Below are positions 1 to 8,586 of a stretch of 64,000 bases of DNA, one piece after another. The stretch comes from Xanthomarina sp. F1114 (lineage in GTDB: Bacteria; Bacteroidota; Bacteroidia; Flavobacteriales; Flavobacteriaceae), in the NCBI RefSeq assembly GCF_026410255.1, contig NZ_JAPMLL010000013.1:55223-119222 (forward strand), written 5' to 3'. The notes beneath the pieces are model-generated. The model made no database searches, was not told where the DNA came from, and saw only the letters and a program-made list of their open reading frames with translations. A program made the translations under genes and the position numbers. Every line of letters begins with the position of its first letter. Within the stretch, counting starts at the first letter, position 1.

Positions 1-123
1 TTGCGTTTAGGTAGAACCTATGGCAATCAGGTTGAGGTTTTATCTGGCTTATCGGCAGATGAAGCTTATATCGTCTCAGCCGAAGGAAAATTGTTTAACG
101 GAGCAAAAATAAGTGTTCAGTAA
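1..123 (+). CDS. RND efflux periplasmic adaptor, C-terminal end (partial)
   Basis: The window opens inside a gene read in frame 1. The last 40 codons end with a stop at 121-123. The peptide (LRLGRTYGNQVEVLSGLSADE, then VSAEGKLFNGAKISV) has the pattern of the C-terminal membrane-proximal domain of HlyD/AcrA-type adaptors: 'VRLGRxxGxxVEVLSGLxxGExVV'. The gene lies directly upstream of an RND pump on the same strand with about 106 bp between them, the usual adaptor-pump order. The adaptor would be anchored in the inner membrane and link the pump to an outer-membrane channel. The N-terminus lies outside the window, so the full length and substrate class cannot be judged. Confidence 0.8.
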   Translation: MRLGRTYGNQVEVLSGLSADEAYIVSAEGKLFNGAKISVQ

Positions 124-229
124 AACAAAGTTGTTTTTAGTTTGAGATAATATCTCAAACAATAAAATAAGTATTAATTAAAAAAACCACCCATTAAAGT
201 TCTATCATTTGGGACTAAGGGGCAAATAT

Positions 230-3200
230 ATGAAAGAAGGTATCGCAGGGAAAATCGCAAAAATCTTTATACAGTCTAAGCTTACAGTGCTTTTAATGAT
301 TGTATTTATGGTTGTTGGTGTGTACAGTTCATTTTTAATTCCACGAGAAGAAGAACCACAAATTGATGTGCCAATGGCAGATATTTTTGTTGGGTATCCA
401 GGAGCAAGTCCTACAGAAGTGGAATCTCGTGTTATCAAACCTTTAGAGAAATTAATCTCTAATATTAAAGGAGTAGAGTATGTGTATTCTACTTCTATGA
501 AGGAACAAGGTATGGTCATTGTTCAATTTTATGTAGGTGAAGATATTGAGCGTTCATTTGTAAAACTGTACAACGAAATCAATAAGCACATGGATCAAAT
601 GCCTCAAGGGGTTACGTTTCCATTAGTAAAAACACGTGCAATTGACGATGTACCCATGTTGGGGCTCACCTTGTGGAGTGAAAATTACGACGATTACCAA
701 TTGGGCCAAATGGCTGAAGAGTTAGAAAACGAAATTAAAAAAGTGAATGATGTGTCTATGACGCATAAAATTGGAGGCAGAGACCGCCAATTGCGTGTGG
801 TTTTAGATAAAGATAAATTGGCTGCATCTAGTTTGGATTTCCTATCGGTTTCTGAAATGATTAAAGCTAATAACAGTCAGTTAAGCTCTGGAAGTTTTGA
901 TAAGAACGATACCGAATTCCTTGTAAACACTGGAAAGTTTTTAGAAACAGTTACAGATGTTGAGAATCTGGTAGTGGGTGTACATAAAAATCAGCCTATC
1001 TATTTAAAACAAGTAGCAACTATTCTTGATGGTCCGGAAGTTCCACAAAACTATGTAAGTTTAGGATTTGGAAAAGGAAGTGTAAAATCGGCTGATTATA
1101 AATCGGAGTATCCTGCTGTAACTATCTCTGTTGCAAAACGGAAAGGTGCCGATGCCATGAAAATTTCGGAAGTGATTATAGATAAAGTGGAACATTTACG
1201 TAGCTCTTTAATTCCAGACGATGTACATGTAGAAATAACCAGAAACTATGGCGAAACGGCATCGCAAAAAGTATCTGAGCTTTTATGGCATCTTATAGGT
1301 TCTATCTTTGCTGTAACACTTGTTGTTATGCTAGCCATGGGTTGGCGAGGTGGTTTGGTTGTGTTTTTATCCGTGCCAATTACTTTTGCCCTGACCTTGT
1401 TGAGCTATTATATGATGGATTATACGCTAAACCGAATTACTTTATTCGCATTGGTATTTGTAACAGGTATTGTAGTTGACGACTCCATTATTATTGCCGA
1501 AAATATGCATAGGCATTTTAAAATGAAACGCTTGCCTTTTAAACAGGCTGCTTTATATGCTATTAATGAAGTTGGAAACCCAACTATTTTAGCAACATTT
1601 ACGGTTATTGCTTCAGTATTACCAATGGCTTTCGTGTCTGGTTTAATGGGACCTTATATGGCTCCAATGCCGATTGGTGCATCCATTGCAATGATTCTTT
1701 CTTTATTTGTAGCCTTAACTATAACACCATATTTAGGATATATTTTCTTAAGAGAAAAAGATAAAAAAGGTCAGCCAGAAAAAGTTGAAAAACCCTTAGA
1801 GGAGACGTTTATCTATCGTATTTACAATAAGTTTGAACGTCCATTAATGGAAAATAAAGCAAAACGCTGGGTATTTTTAGGAGCAACCTTTGCAATCCTG
1901 ATGGGAACAATGGCATTGTTTTTTACCAATTCGGTTGCCGTAAAAATGCTGCCTTTCGATAATAAAAATGAATTTCAAGTTGTGATAGATATGCCGGAAG
2001 GCACCACCTTAGAGCGAACAGGGGTAGTAGCACAAGAAATTGCTCAATATTTAACTACGCGTCCAGAAGTGGTCAACTATCAGAACTATGTGGGGACTTC
2101 AGCACCTATTACTTTTAATGGATTGGTTCGTCATTACGATTTACGTGGAGGAAGCAATATGGCAGATATTCAAGTAAATTTAATAGGTAAGGGAGAGCGT
2201 TCTGCTCAAAGTCATGATATTGCTAAATTATTACGTCCGGATATTCAAAAGATTGCAGCCAAATACAATGCCAACGTAAAATTAGTTGAGGTGCCACCAG
2301 GACCTCCGGTATTATCGACCATTGTTGCAGAAGTGTATGGCCCAGATTATAATGAGCAGATTAAGATTGCAGATCAAATTCAAAACATTCTTAGGCATAC
2401 AGACGATGTGGTGGATATTGATTGGATGGTTGAAGACGATCAAACAGAATATCAATTCGAAATTAATAAAGAGAAAGCCATGCTTTATGGTGTTGCGCCA
2501 CAGCAAATTGCTTATACCATGAATATGGCCTTATCCAATAGAGCTATCACCACTTTATATGATGAAAATGCGAGTAATCAGGTAGGTTTGGTATTGGCTT
2601 TAGATGAAAAGGAAAAATCAACGCTTACAGATATTTCGCAGTTAAAAGTGAAATCTAAGCAAGGCAATATGGTACCAATTGCAGATCTGGTAACTATAAA
2701 TGAAACAACAAGCGCAAAAAGTATTTATAGAAAAAACCAAAAACGTGTGGTTTATGTCTTGGCCGATATGGCTGGAGAATTAGAAAGTCCTGCCTATGCT
2801 ATTTTGGGCATGGAGGAGAAATTAAAAGACATTCCTTTGCCACAAGGCTATGAATTGAATGAATTGTATTTAGGACAACCAGATTTTGAAGATAATTATA
2901 CGGTAAAATGGGATGGCGAATGGCAAATTACTCTAGAAGTATTTAGAGACTTAGGTATTGCCTTTTTAGGTGCTATTATTCTAATCTACATCTTAATTGT
3001 GGGCTGGTTCCAAAACTTTAAAGCTCCAATTGTTATGATGGTGGCTATACCATTATCCTTAATAGGAATTATTTTAGGTCACTGGATCATGGGCGCCTTC
3101 TTTACAGCAACATCATTTATTGGTATGATTGCTTTGGCAGGAATTATGGTTCGAAACTCGGTGTTATTAATTGACTTTATAAATCTGCGTACAGCCGAAG

Positions 3201-3424
3201 GGGTGCCTCTTAAGCAAGCAGCTATTGAAGCCGGAGCTGTTAGAACAACCCCTATTTTATTAACAGCAGGAACGGTTGTTATTGGAGCTTTCGTGATTTT
3301 ATTTGATCCAATTTTCCAGGGATTAGCTATTTCATTAATGGGTGGTACTATTGTTTCAACCGTATTAACCTTGTTGGTTGTACCATTAGTGTATTATATG
3401 ATTGAAAAGAAGAATTATAAATAA
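230..3424 (+). CDS. Efflux RND transporter permease subunit (AcrB/MMPL superfamily)
   Basis: A proton-driven inner-membrane pump of about 1064 residues, full length for the family. The N-terminal TM1 is followed by the typical 'PREEEPQIDVPMADI' and 'GASPTEVE' porter motifs. TM4 carries the paired proton-relay aspartates (IVVDDSIIIAEN, D417-D418), and TM10 the LAGIMVRNSVLLIDF motif. Two duplicated halves of 6 TM helices each surround two large periplasmic loops. The open frame extends upstream to a TTG at 209, but the ATG at 230 gives the normal RND N-terminus (MKEGIAGKIAKIFIQSKLTV), so that start is chosen. It pairs with the adaptor upstream. The substrate is not readable; the family covers drugs, detergents and metals, and the PII-like gene downstream hints at metals. 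Confidence 0.95.
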   Translation: MKEGIAGKIAKIFIQSKLTVLLMIVFMVVGVYSSFLIPREEEPQIDVPMADIFVGYPGASPTEVESRVIKPLEKLISNIKGVEYVYSTSMKEQGMVIVQFYVGEDIERSFVKLYNEINKHMDQMPQGVTFPLVKTRAIDDVPMLGLTLWSENYDDYQLGQMAEELENEIKKVNDVSMTHKIGGRDRQLRVVLDKDKLAASSLDFLSVSEMIKANNSQLSSGSFDKNDTEFLVNTGKFLETVTDVENLVVGVHKNQPIYLKQVATILDGPEVPQNYVSLGFGKGSVKSADYKSEYPAVTISVAKRKGADAMKISEVIIDKVEHLRSSLIPDDVHVEITRNYGETASQKVSELLWHLIGSIFAVTLVVMLAMGWRGGLVVFLSVPITFALTLLSYYMMDYTLNRITLFALVFVTGIVVDDSIIIAENMHRHFKMKRLPFKQAALYAINEVGNPTILATFTVIASVLPMAFVSGLMGPYMAPMPIGASIAMILSLFVALTITPYLGYIFLREKDKKGQPEKVEKPLEETFIYRIYNKFERPLMENKAKRWVFLGATFAILMGTMALFFTNSVAVKMLPFDNKNEFQVVIDMPEGTTLERTGVVAQEIAQYLTTRPEVVNYQNYVGTSAPITFNGLVRHYDLRGGSNMADIQVNLIGKGERSAQSHDIAKLLRPDIQKIAAKYNANVKLVEVPPGPPVLSTIVAEVYGPDYNEQIKIADQIQNILRHTDDVVDIDWMVEDDQTEYQFEINKEKAMLYGVAPQQIAYTMNMALSNRAITTLYDENASNQVGLVLALDEKEKSTLTDISQLKVKSKQGNMVPIADLVTINETTSAKSIYRKNQKRVVYVLADMAGELESPAYAILGMEEKLKDIPLPQGYELNELYLGQPDFEDNYTVKWDGEWQITLEVFRDLGIAFLGAIILIYILIVGWFQNFKAPIVMMVAIPLSLIGIILGHWIMGAFFTATSFIGMIALAGIMVRNSVLLIDFINLRTAEGVPLKQAAIEAGAVRTTPILLTAGTVVIGAFVILFDPIFQGLAISLMGGTIVSTVLTLLVVPLVYYMIEKKNYK

Positions 3425-3435
3425 AAGAGAAGCAT

Positions 3436-3741
3436 ATGAAATTAGTTATAGTTACCTCAGTCGAAGAATTTCAAAAAGATATTTTGAAACTTTTTAAAGA
3501 TGCCGATATCCATAATTTTAGTAGTTCGGAAATTGATGGATACAAAAACGGATCTTCCTTATTAATGGCTACCAGCTGGTTTCCAAGTGTAAAAGGAGGA
3601 AATGAATCCAGCTTATTCTTCTCGTTTACAGAAGATGAAAAGATTGATACTTTATTCAGTTTAATAAAAGAGTTTAATTCAAATGTAGAAACCAATAACG
3701 CTGTAAGAGCAGTTGTGGTTCCAATTGAAAGACATGTATAA
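3436..3741 (+). CDS. Small PII-like (ferredoxin-fold) protein of RND operon
   Basis: A 101-residue soluble protein starting 11 bp after the RND pump stop, so almost certainly co-transcribed. It has no signal peptide or TM segment. The predicted order is beta-alpha-beta (KLVIVTSVEEFQKDILKLFKDADIHNF), a loop, then beta-alpha-beta (SLFFSFTEDEKIDTLFSLIKEF, VRAVVVPIE). That matches the duplicated ferredoxin-like fold of PII/GlnB-like proteins, and PII-like sensors are known beside cation-efflux systems. I assign the fold by pattern only. No T-loop uridylylation Tyr or nucleotide site is recognisable. A role in sensing the pump's substrate, or modulating the pump, is inference. Confidence 0.55.
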   Translation: MKLVIVTSVEEFQKDILKLFKDADIHNFSSSEIDGYKNGSSLLMATSWFPSVKGGNESSLFFSFTEDEKIDTLFSLIKEFNSNVETNNAVRAVVVPIERHV

Positions 3742-3759
3742 ATTTAAAAATTAGAAAAA

Positions 3760-3969
3760 ATGTTAAATACGTATTTTAGAGTTATAGTAGGTACCATGGT
3801 ACTTTTAAGTGTTGTTTTAACTGTTTACGTAAATCCAAATTGGATGTGGTTTACAGTATTTATTGGAGTGAATTTAATCCAATCGGCCTTTACAAAATGG
3901 TGTTTATTGGAAACTATTCTCATAAAGTTGGGTATAAAAAAAGGTGAAGCTAGTTGTTCTGTTAAATAA
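3760..3969 (+). CDS. DUF2892 (YgaP-type) two-TM membrane protein
   Basis: A 69-residue protein with two TM helices (about residues 6-25 and 28-46) and the family's hallmark stretch 'NPNWMWFTVFIGVNLIQSAFTKWCLLETILIKLGIK'. The DUF2892 domain is the membrane part of YgaP-like rhodaneses; here it stands alone. It starts 18 bp after the PII-like gene and probably ends the RND operon. A conserved Cys (in KWCLLE) and a C-terminal Cys (ASCSVK) are visible. The function of stand-alone DUF2892 proteins is not established; membership of this operon suggests an accessory role in efflux or in handling thiol-reactive compounds, which is inference. Confidence 0.85.
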   Translation: MLNTYFRVIVGTMVLLSVVLTVYVNPNWMWFTVFIGVNLIQSAFTKWCLLETILIKLGIKKGEASCSVK

Positions 3970-4054
3970 TTGAATCTATCTCTTTATTAAGTGTAACATT
4001 TTAATAGATTGAACGTCTTATATATGTACATCAATCATTAAAAATCACACCATC

Positions 4055-4393
4055 ATGAGAAAAGATAATCAATTAATAGTCATTACACATCTAAGTCAGT
4101 TATTGACTTTTATTACAGGATTTGGAGGGCTTATTGTTCCTCTAATTTTATGGGCCACGCAAAAAGAGAAAGTGCTTGAAATGGACGAACAAGGAAAGCA
4201 AATTATAAACTTTCAGTTAAGTATGCTTATCTATGCTATTATTTGTATTCCAGCAATTTTGCTTTTAGGACTAGGCATTGTAGGCCTCATTGTTATAGGA
4301 TTTATTTCTTTAATATATCCAATAATTAATGCTATTAAAGCCAACAATGGTGAATCTCCATCATACCCTTTATCTTTTAATTTTATTAGTTAA
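4055..4393 (+). CDS. DUF4870 (Tic20-like) membrane protein
   Basis: A 112-residue inner-membrane protein with three to four TM segments. The family pattern is clear: N-terminal 'LSQLLTFITGFGGLIVPLILW', then a polar loop 'VLEMDEQGKQIINFQLSMLIY', then two TM segments and 'YPIINAIKANNGES'. DUF4870/Tic20-like proteins are widespread small bacterial membrane proteins of unknown function. The gene lies 85 bp downstream of the DUF2892 gene and is followed by a strong hairpin terminator, so it may be the last gene of the upstream transcript or a unit of its own. Confidence 0.85.
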   Translation: MRKDNQLIVITHLSQLLTFITGFGGLIVPLILWATQKEKVLEMDEQGKQIINFQLSMLIYAIICIPAILLLGLGIVGLIVIGFISLIYPIINAIKANNGESPSYPLSFNFIS

Positions 4394-4418
4394 AAAAATA
4401 TTTATACAGGAAATTAAA

Positions 4419-4446
4419 ATGCTCACTGAAAAGTGAGCATTTTTGT
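4419..4446 (+). terminator. Rho-independent terminator after DUF4870 gene
   Basis: A perfect 7-bp stem, GCTCACT (4421-4427) and AGTGAGC (4432-4438), with a GAAA tetraloop, extended by flanking AAT/ATT pairs and followed by a T-rich tail. The remaining 240 bp up to the next gene show no recognisable gene. Confidence 0.8.
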
Positions 4447-4685
4447 TTTTATGTGTATAGACTTAAAGCAAGGTCTTATATAAATCCGGCTCTATAATTT
4501 ATTCATTTTTATAAAGATATATTTATTATTTAAAGCGATAAAAGCGTGTGTTTCGAAGGCAGTACATGTAAAAATCTTTTCTTTAAAACCTTCGAACTCT
4601 AACAGTTTTCAATTGTATTTTATGTATTTTGAGTCTATGAAGTTAATTTTTTTGTTTTCTTTGTGACAAATATTTATACGCTAGA

Positions 4686-5123
4686 ATGGTTATTTCGTTA
4701 TTAATAGGAAGTTTTATTATTATGATAAGTGTGCTTGTTCAAGCGTATGGTAACATTCTATGGTTAAAAAAAATACTGGCTTCTAAAAATTTTCAATCCC
4801 CATATTCTATAACCCGACCTTTGCGTTTATTGAGTTATTCATTTATTTTTTTTTCAATAATTCATTTTATACAAACAGGTTTCTGGGCCGTAGCTTACAT
4901 GCTTATTCCAGAAACAACCGGTGTTTTTTCCAGTGCTTCAGAAGCATGGTATTTTTCTATGGTTACTTTTACTTCTTTGGGTTATGGCGATTTGACTTTA
5001 ACTGACGATTGGCGTTTACTCTCAGGCATTGAAGCTATTAACGGCATTATGTTAATTGGATGGTCTACAGCCATGATGTTTTCCTTAATTCAGCAAATTT
5101 ATAAAAGTCAAAATCCAAATTAA
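4686..5123 (+). CDS. Two-TM potassium channel family protein
   Basis: A 145-residue membrane protein with an N-terminal TM helix, a second TM near residues 50-70, a pore helix and filter, and a C-terminal TM. The filter reads TSLGYGDL (residues 96-103), matching the K+ channel signature TxGYGD. There is no RCK or other regulatory domain, so this is a bare pore that would work as a tetramer in the inner membrane. The stop codon overlaps the next start by one base (taATG), so it is translationally linked to the efflux genes downstream. A K+ channel at the head of a tripartite efflux operon is unusual; it might offset the charge or potential effects of transport, which is inference. Confidence 0.88.
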   Translation: MVISLLIGSFIIMISVLVQAYGNILWLKKILASKNFQSPYSITRPLRLLSYSFIFFSIIHFIQTGFWAVAYMLIPETTGVFSSASEAWYFSMVTFTSLGYGDLTLTDDWRLLSGIEAINGIMLIGWSTAMMFSLIQQIYKSQNPN

Positions 5124-6196
5124 TGAAATCAAAAAAGGCTTCAGCAAAAAAAATCAGCATCCTAGTAATTGTTTTAACTTTTATTATCATGTTGTTTAAT
5201 GTGCTTTCAAGTAGATTTACACCTTCCACCAATCAAACACGAGTTCATGGATTAAACTTGTCATTAGCTCCAATGGTTAGCGGTTATGTAACACGTGTTG
5301 ATGTAGCCTTGCATTCTAAAGTCAAAGAAGGAGATACTTTATTTATTATAGATAGAAAGCCTTATGAGATTGCTGTAACTCAGGCTGAAATTAATTTGGA
5401 AAATGTAACACAAAATTTAACGGCAGGACTCTCGGGGTTAAAAGCTGCAACAGCACAGTTAAATAGTGCTCGTGTAAAATTAGATCGAGCTAAAAAGAAT
5501 TGGGACCGTACTCAACGGGTTATGGCTCAAAATGAAGGAGCTTTATCTGAAGCTGATAGAGACCGATCTGAATCTTCTTATCTAACTGCTATTGAACATG
5601 TAGCTACTGCCAAAGCAAATCTTGAAGGACAAAAAACAGCTTTAGGACCAACAGATGCCAATAATCCTTTAGTAAAGGGAGCTTTAAATCAATTAGAAAA
5701 AGCCAATTGGGATTTAGAACACACCGTTATTACTGCGCCATCAGATGGAGTTATTGAAAGTTTTAATGTAGAAACAGGCTATTTTGCTTCGGCAGGACGT
5801 GCAATAGCCTCTTTGATTTCAAATAAAACAATTTGGATCCAAGCTAATTTTACTGAAAATAACCTAACCCATTTAAAAGTTAATGATGAGGCTGGAATTA
5901 CTTTCGATATAGATGCAGGAGAGGTTTATAAAGCTAAAGTTACTAGCATTGCTTATGGTGTAAAAACACAAAATACGAATGCGGGCGACTTGCCAACTGT
6001 AAGAAGTCAGCAAGGCTGGCTACGTGAACAGCAAAGGTTTCCAGTTATTATAGCATTGGAAGATCAAGAAGTTTATAAAAAATTAAGACAAGGAAGTCAA
6101 GCTAACGTTGTGGTTTATACTGGAGATAGTTTTATTTTAAATAGCCTAGCAAAACTTAAAATTTGGTTTATTTCAAAAGCTTCTTATGTTAGATAA
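5123..6196 (+). CDS. HlyD/EmrA-type membrane fusion protein
   Basis: A 357-residue periplasmic adaptor with one N-terminal TM (residues about 10-28). A split lipoyl/biotinyl domain follows (VSGYVTRVDVALHSKVKEGDTLFIID, and ITAPSDGVIESFNVETGYFAS) around a long alpha-helical hairpin (about residues 85-190). A beta-barrel region ends the protein (IWIQANFTENNLTHLKVNDEAGI). This matches the EmrA/AaeA class that serves MFS- or FUSC-type pumps. It overlaps the K+ channel gene by 1 bp and the permease gene by 11 bp, showing tight operon packing. Its likely role is to bridge the inner-membrane permease and the OM channel encoded next. Confidence 0.9.
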   Translation: MKSKKASAKKISILVIVLTFIIMLFNVLSSRFTPSTNQTRVHGLNLSLAPMVSGYVTRVDVALHSKVKEGDTLFIIDRKPYEIAVTQAEINLENVTQNLTAGLSGLKAATAQLNSARVKLDRAKKNWDRTQRVMAQNEGALSEADRDRSESSYLTAIEHVATAKANLEGQKTALGPTDANNPLVKGALNQLEKANWDLEHTVITAPSDGVIESFNVETGYFASAGRAIASLISNKTIWIQANFTENNLTHLKVNDEAGITFDIDAGEVYKAKVTSIAYGVKTQNTNAGDLPTVRSQQGWLREQQRFPVIIALEDQEVYKKLRQGSQANVVVYTGDSFILNSLAKLKIWFISKASYVR

Positions 6197-7220
6197 GGTA
6201 GAATCAAATATTAAACAGTCTCAACAAACAAGAGCTATAATTAGATGCTTACTGGGTGTTGTTTCAGCTTTGTTAATAGCGACTATTAACGATATCCTAT
6301 TGCCACAAATCTCTGCCATATTTGCTTTAATGTTACTTGATAAGGGGAAAAATGCATTGGGAATTAAGAAATCTGTTGCAGCAATTTTAGGATTGTACTT
6401 TCTTGGTGTTTTTGGTTTGGTTTTAAGTGGTTTTGTACAGGATTACGCCATGGTAACTATATTGGTATTGGGGCTTGCAATTTTCTGGTCCTTTAGATTA
6501 GTTAACATTCCTGAACCCGTGCGATTATTATTTTTAATACTAACTCTATTATTGCCATTTTTAAGCTTAACAGCCGAACCTTTAGGAGATATTATATTAT
6601 TAGATATGGTGTTAAACCTCGCCATTGCATTAGGTGTTACCCAATTGGCATATCTATTTTTTCCAGAAGTTAAAACTACGGAAAAGGCATCTAAAGAAAA
6701 TAAGGAGGCAGACACAAAGTATAACTTAGATAAGATAGCATTAAATGGCTTGCTAGTCCTTATGCCTGCTGTTTTATATTTTTATTATTTTAGACCAAAT
6801 GCCCTGGTTTTAACCTTTGTGTTTATTCTACTTTTAAGTTTTGACCCTATGATTTATAAGTCGAAAAAAGGGCTTGTTTTAATCCTAGCAAATCTGGTAG
6901 GAGGTGTTTTTGGTATTATTGCTTATAATTTATTGACTATAACGCCAACTTTCTTTTTTTATATATTTATTACGCTGGCTATTGGCTTATTTTTTACGTA
7001 TCAAATATTTTCTGATAAAAAAACTGTACCAATTTATACAATAGCTTTTCGAACATTTTTCTTAGTTATGGGCGTTATTTCTAGTTCTAGTGATTCGGCT
7101 GGAGATACAATAGTAGAACGTTTAATAGGCATTGGTATGGCCGTAGTTTATGTAGTTTTAGCATATAAAGTTGTTACTTATTTTAATGATCCAAGAAGGT
7201 ATGAGAATGAAATGGTATAA
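6186..7220 (+). CDS. DUF2955 / FUSC-like (AaeB-type) efflux permease
   Basis: A 344-residue integral membrane protein with about nine to ten TM helices in two blocks separated by a short charged linker (around residues 163-182, KTTEKASKENKEADTKY). The N-terminal 'RCLLGVVSALLIATINDILLPQISAIFALMLLDKGK' and the position between an EmrA-like adaptor and a TolC-like protein fit the DUF2955/FUSC group related to AaeB aromatic-acid exporters. The start overlaps the adaptor gene by 11 bp and the end overlaps the OM lipoprotein gene by 20 bp. The substrate is unknown; aromatic carboxylates or amphiphiles are possible by family analogy only. Confidence 0.8.
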   Translation: MLDKVESNIKQSQQTRAIIRCLLGVVSALLIATINDILLPQISAIFALMLLDKGKNALGIKKSVAAILGLYFLGVFGLVLSGFVQDYAMVTILVLGLAIFWSFRLVNIPEPVRLLFLILTLLLPFLSLTAEPLGDIILLDMVLNLAIALGVTQLAYLFFPEVKTTEKASKENKEADTKYNLDKIALNGLLVLMPAVLYFYYFRPNALVLTFVFILLLSFDPMIYKSKKGLVLILANLVGGVFGIIAYNLLTITPTFFFYIFITLAIGLFFTYQIFSDKKTVPIYTIAFRTFFLVMGVISSSSDSAGDTIVERLIGIGMAVVYVVLAYKVVTYFNDPRRYENEMV

Positions 7221-8571
7221 CTTATTTTATGTATTCTTTTTACTGCTTATCATGTCGTTCTTTGGCTGTAAGGTTCAAAATGATTATGTAGCTCCAGAAA
7301 CTGAAAACCCGACATCATTTTCAACACAAACTACAGATACTTTAAGTTTAGCAGATGCAGATTGGTGGACGTTTTTTAACGATCCTGTTCTTACAGATTT
7401 AATTTCAGAAGGATTAAACAGTAACTTATCTCTTCAAAATATTATTATTGGAATCAAGCAGTCTCAATTACAATTGGATATTGCTAAATCTCAAATGTAC
7501 CCTGAAATAAACTATGGTTTATCTGCTGAAACTTCGAAAACCTCTTTAGTGCCTTCGTTTAAAAATTCGATAACGGCGGTTGGACAAGTATCTTATACTT
7601 TAGATGTTTGGGGACGGATAGCGAATCAAAACGAAGCAGCATTGCAAGCATATTTAGCTACTGAAATGGCTGTGTTTGAAGTTAAAGCAACCATGGTGTC
7701 TCAAATAGCAGAATTGTATTTTACACTTAGAGATATAGATAATAAAATCTATGTGTCTGAACAAATGGAAACTTCCATGGAAAAGTATAAAGGGATTATT
7801 GATGCGCGTTACGATGGTGGTTTTATTTCCAAAGTAGATGTCAATCAAATAAGTATTAGTTTAAAAGATGTACAAGTAACTATGCAAACCTTGTTTAGAT
7901 TGAGAAAACAAGTGGAAAATGCCATTAGTACGGTTTTAGGAAGCTTGCCAAAAGATATTCCTAGAGGAAAGAAGTTAGAAGATCAAGTATTTTCTTCCGA
8001 ATTACCAGTTGGGGTTCCAGCTGGATTATTAAGACGTCGTCCATCTATTCTAAAATCAGAGCTTCAGCTAAAAGCACAATTAGCAAAACTTGGAGCAACT
8101 GAAACGTTTAAATACCCAAACTTTCAGATAGATTTTAATTTAGGTGCTCAATTACTAGATCCTTCTGCTGTATTTGGAAATTTAATGGGAAATATGGTTG
8201 GGCCTATTTTTAATGGCAATAAAATTGATAATACCATTGCTATTGAAGAAGAGCAATATAATAGAATGGTGTTAGATTATAAACAAGCCTATTTAATAGC
8301 TTTTCAAGAAGTTGAAGATGCGCTTATAGCTATAGAAACCTATAAAGAGGAAGTTGTCATACGTTCGCACCAATTAGAATTAGCCGAAGAAGCTTATAAC
8401 CTGGCTTGGGTGAGATACAATGAAGGAGCCACTTCTTTTTTAGAATTTTTAAATGTACAAACCACATTTTTTACGGTTCAATTAACAGCTTCGGAAAGTT
8501 ATAAGTCGCAACTGCAATCGGTTGTAAAATTATACTTAGCTTTAGGAGGTGGATGGAGTCAAACAAACTAA
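7201..8571 (+). CDS. Outer-membrane efflux lipoprotein (TolC/NodT family)
   Basis: About 456 residues. The ATG at 7201 gives a lipoprotein signal (MRMKWYNLFYVFFLLLIMSF) ending in FFGC; an upstream in-frame ATG at 7171 would bury that signal, so 7201 (or 7207) is preferred. The mature protein has the NodT/OprM pattern: 'ADWWTFFNDPVLTDLISEGL', two coiled-coil repeats, 'YTLDVWGRIANQNEAA' in the first strand pair and 'RRPSILKSELQLKAQLAKLGATETFKYP'-like sequence at the repeat junction. It would form the trimeric OM duct for the DUF2955/EmrA-type pump encoded just upstream, and its start lies inside the end of the permease gene. Confidence 0.9.
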   Translation: MRMKWYNLFYVFFLLLIMSFFGCKVQNDYVAPETENPTSFSTQTTDTLSLADADWWTFFNDPVLTDLISEGLNSNLSLQNIIIGIKQSQLQLDIAKSQMYPEINYGLSAETSKTSLVPSFKNSITAVGQVSYTLDVWGRIANQNEAALQAYLATEMAVFEVKATMVSQIAELYFTLRDIDNKIYVSEQMETSMEKYKGIIDARYDGGFISKVDVNQISISLKDVQVTMQTLFRLRKQVENAISTVLGSLPKDIPRGKKLEDQVFSSELPVGVPAGLLRRRPSILKSELQLKAQLAKLGATETFKYPNFQIDFNLGAQLLDPSAVFGNLMGNMVGPIFNGNKIDNTIAIEEEQYNRMVLDYKQAYLIAFQEVEDALIAIETYKEEVVIRSHQLELAEEAYNLAWVRYNEGATSFLEFLNVQTTFFTVQLTASESYKSQLQSVVKLYLALGGGWSQTN

Positions 8572-8586
8572 TCAAACTATAATATT

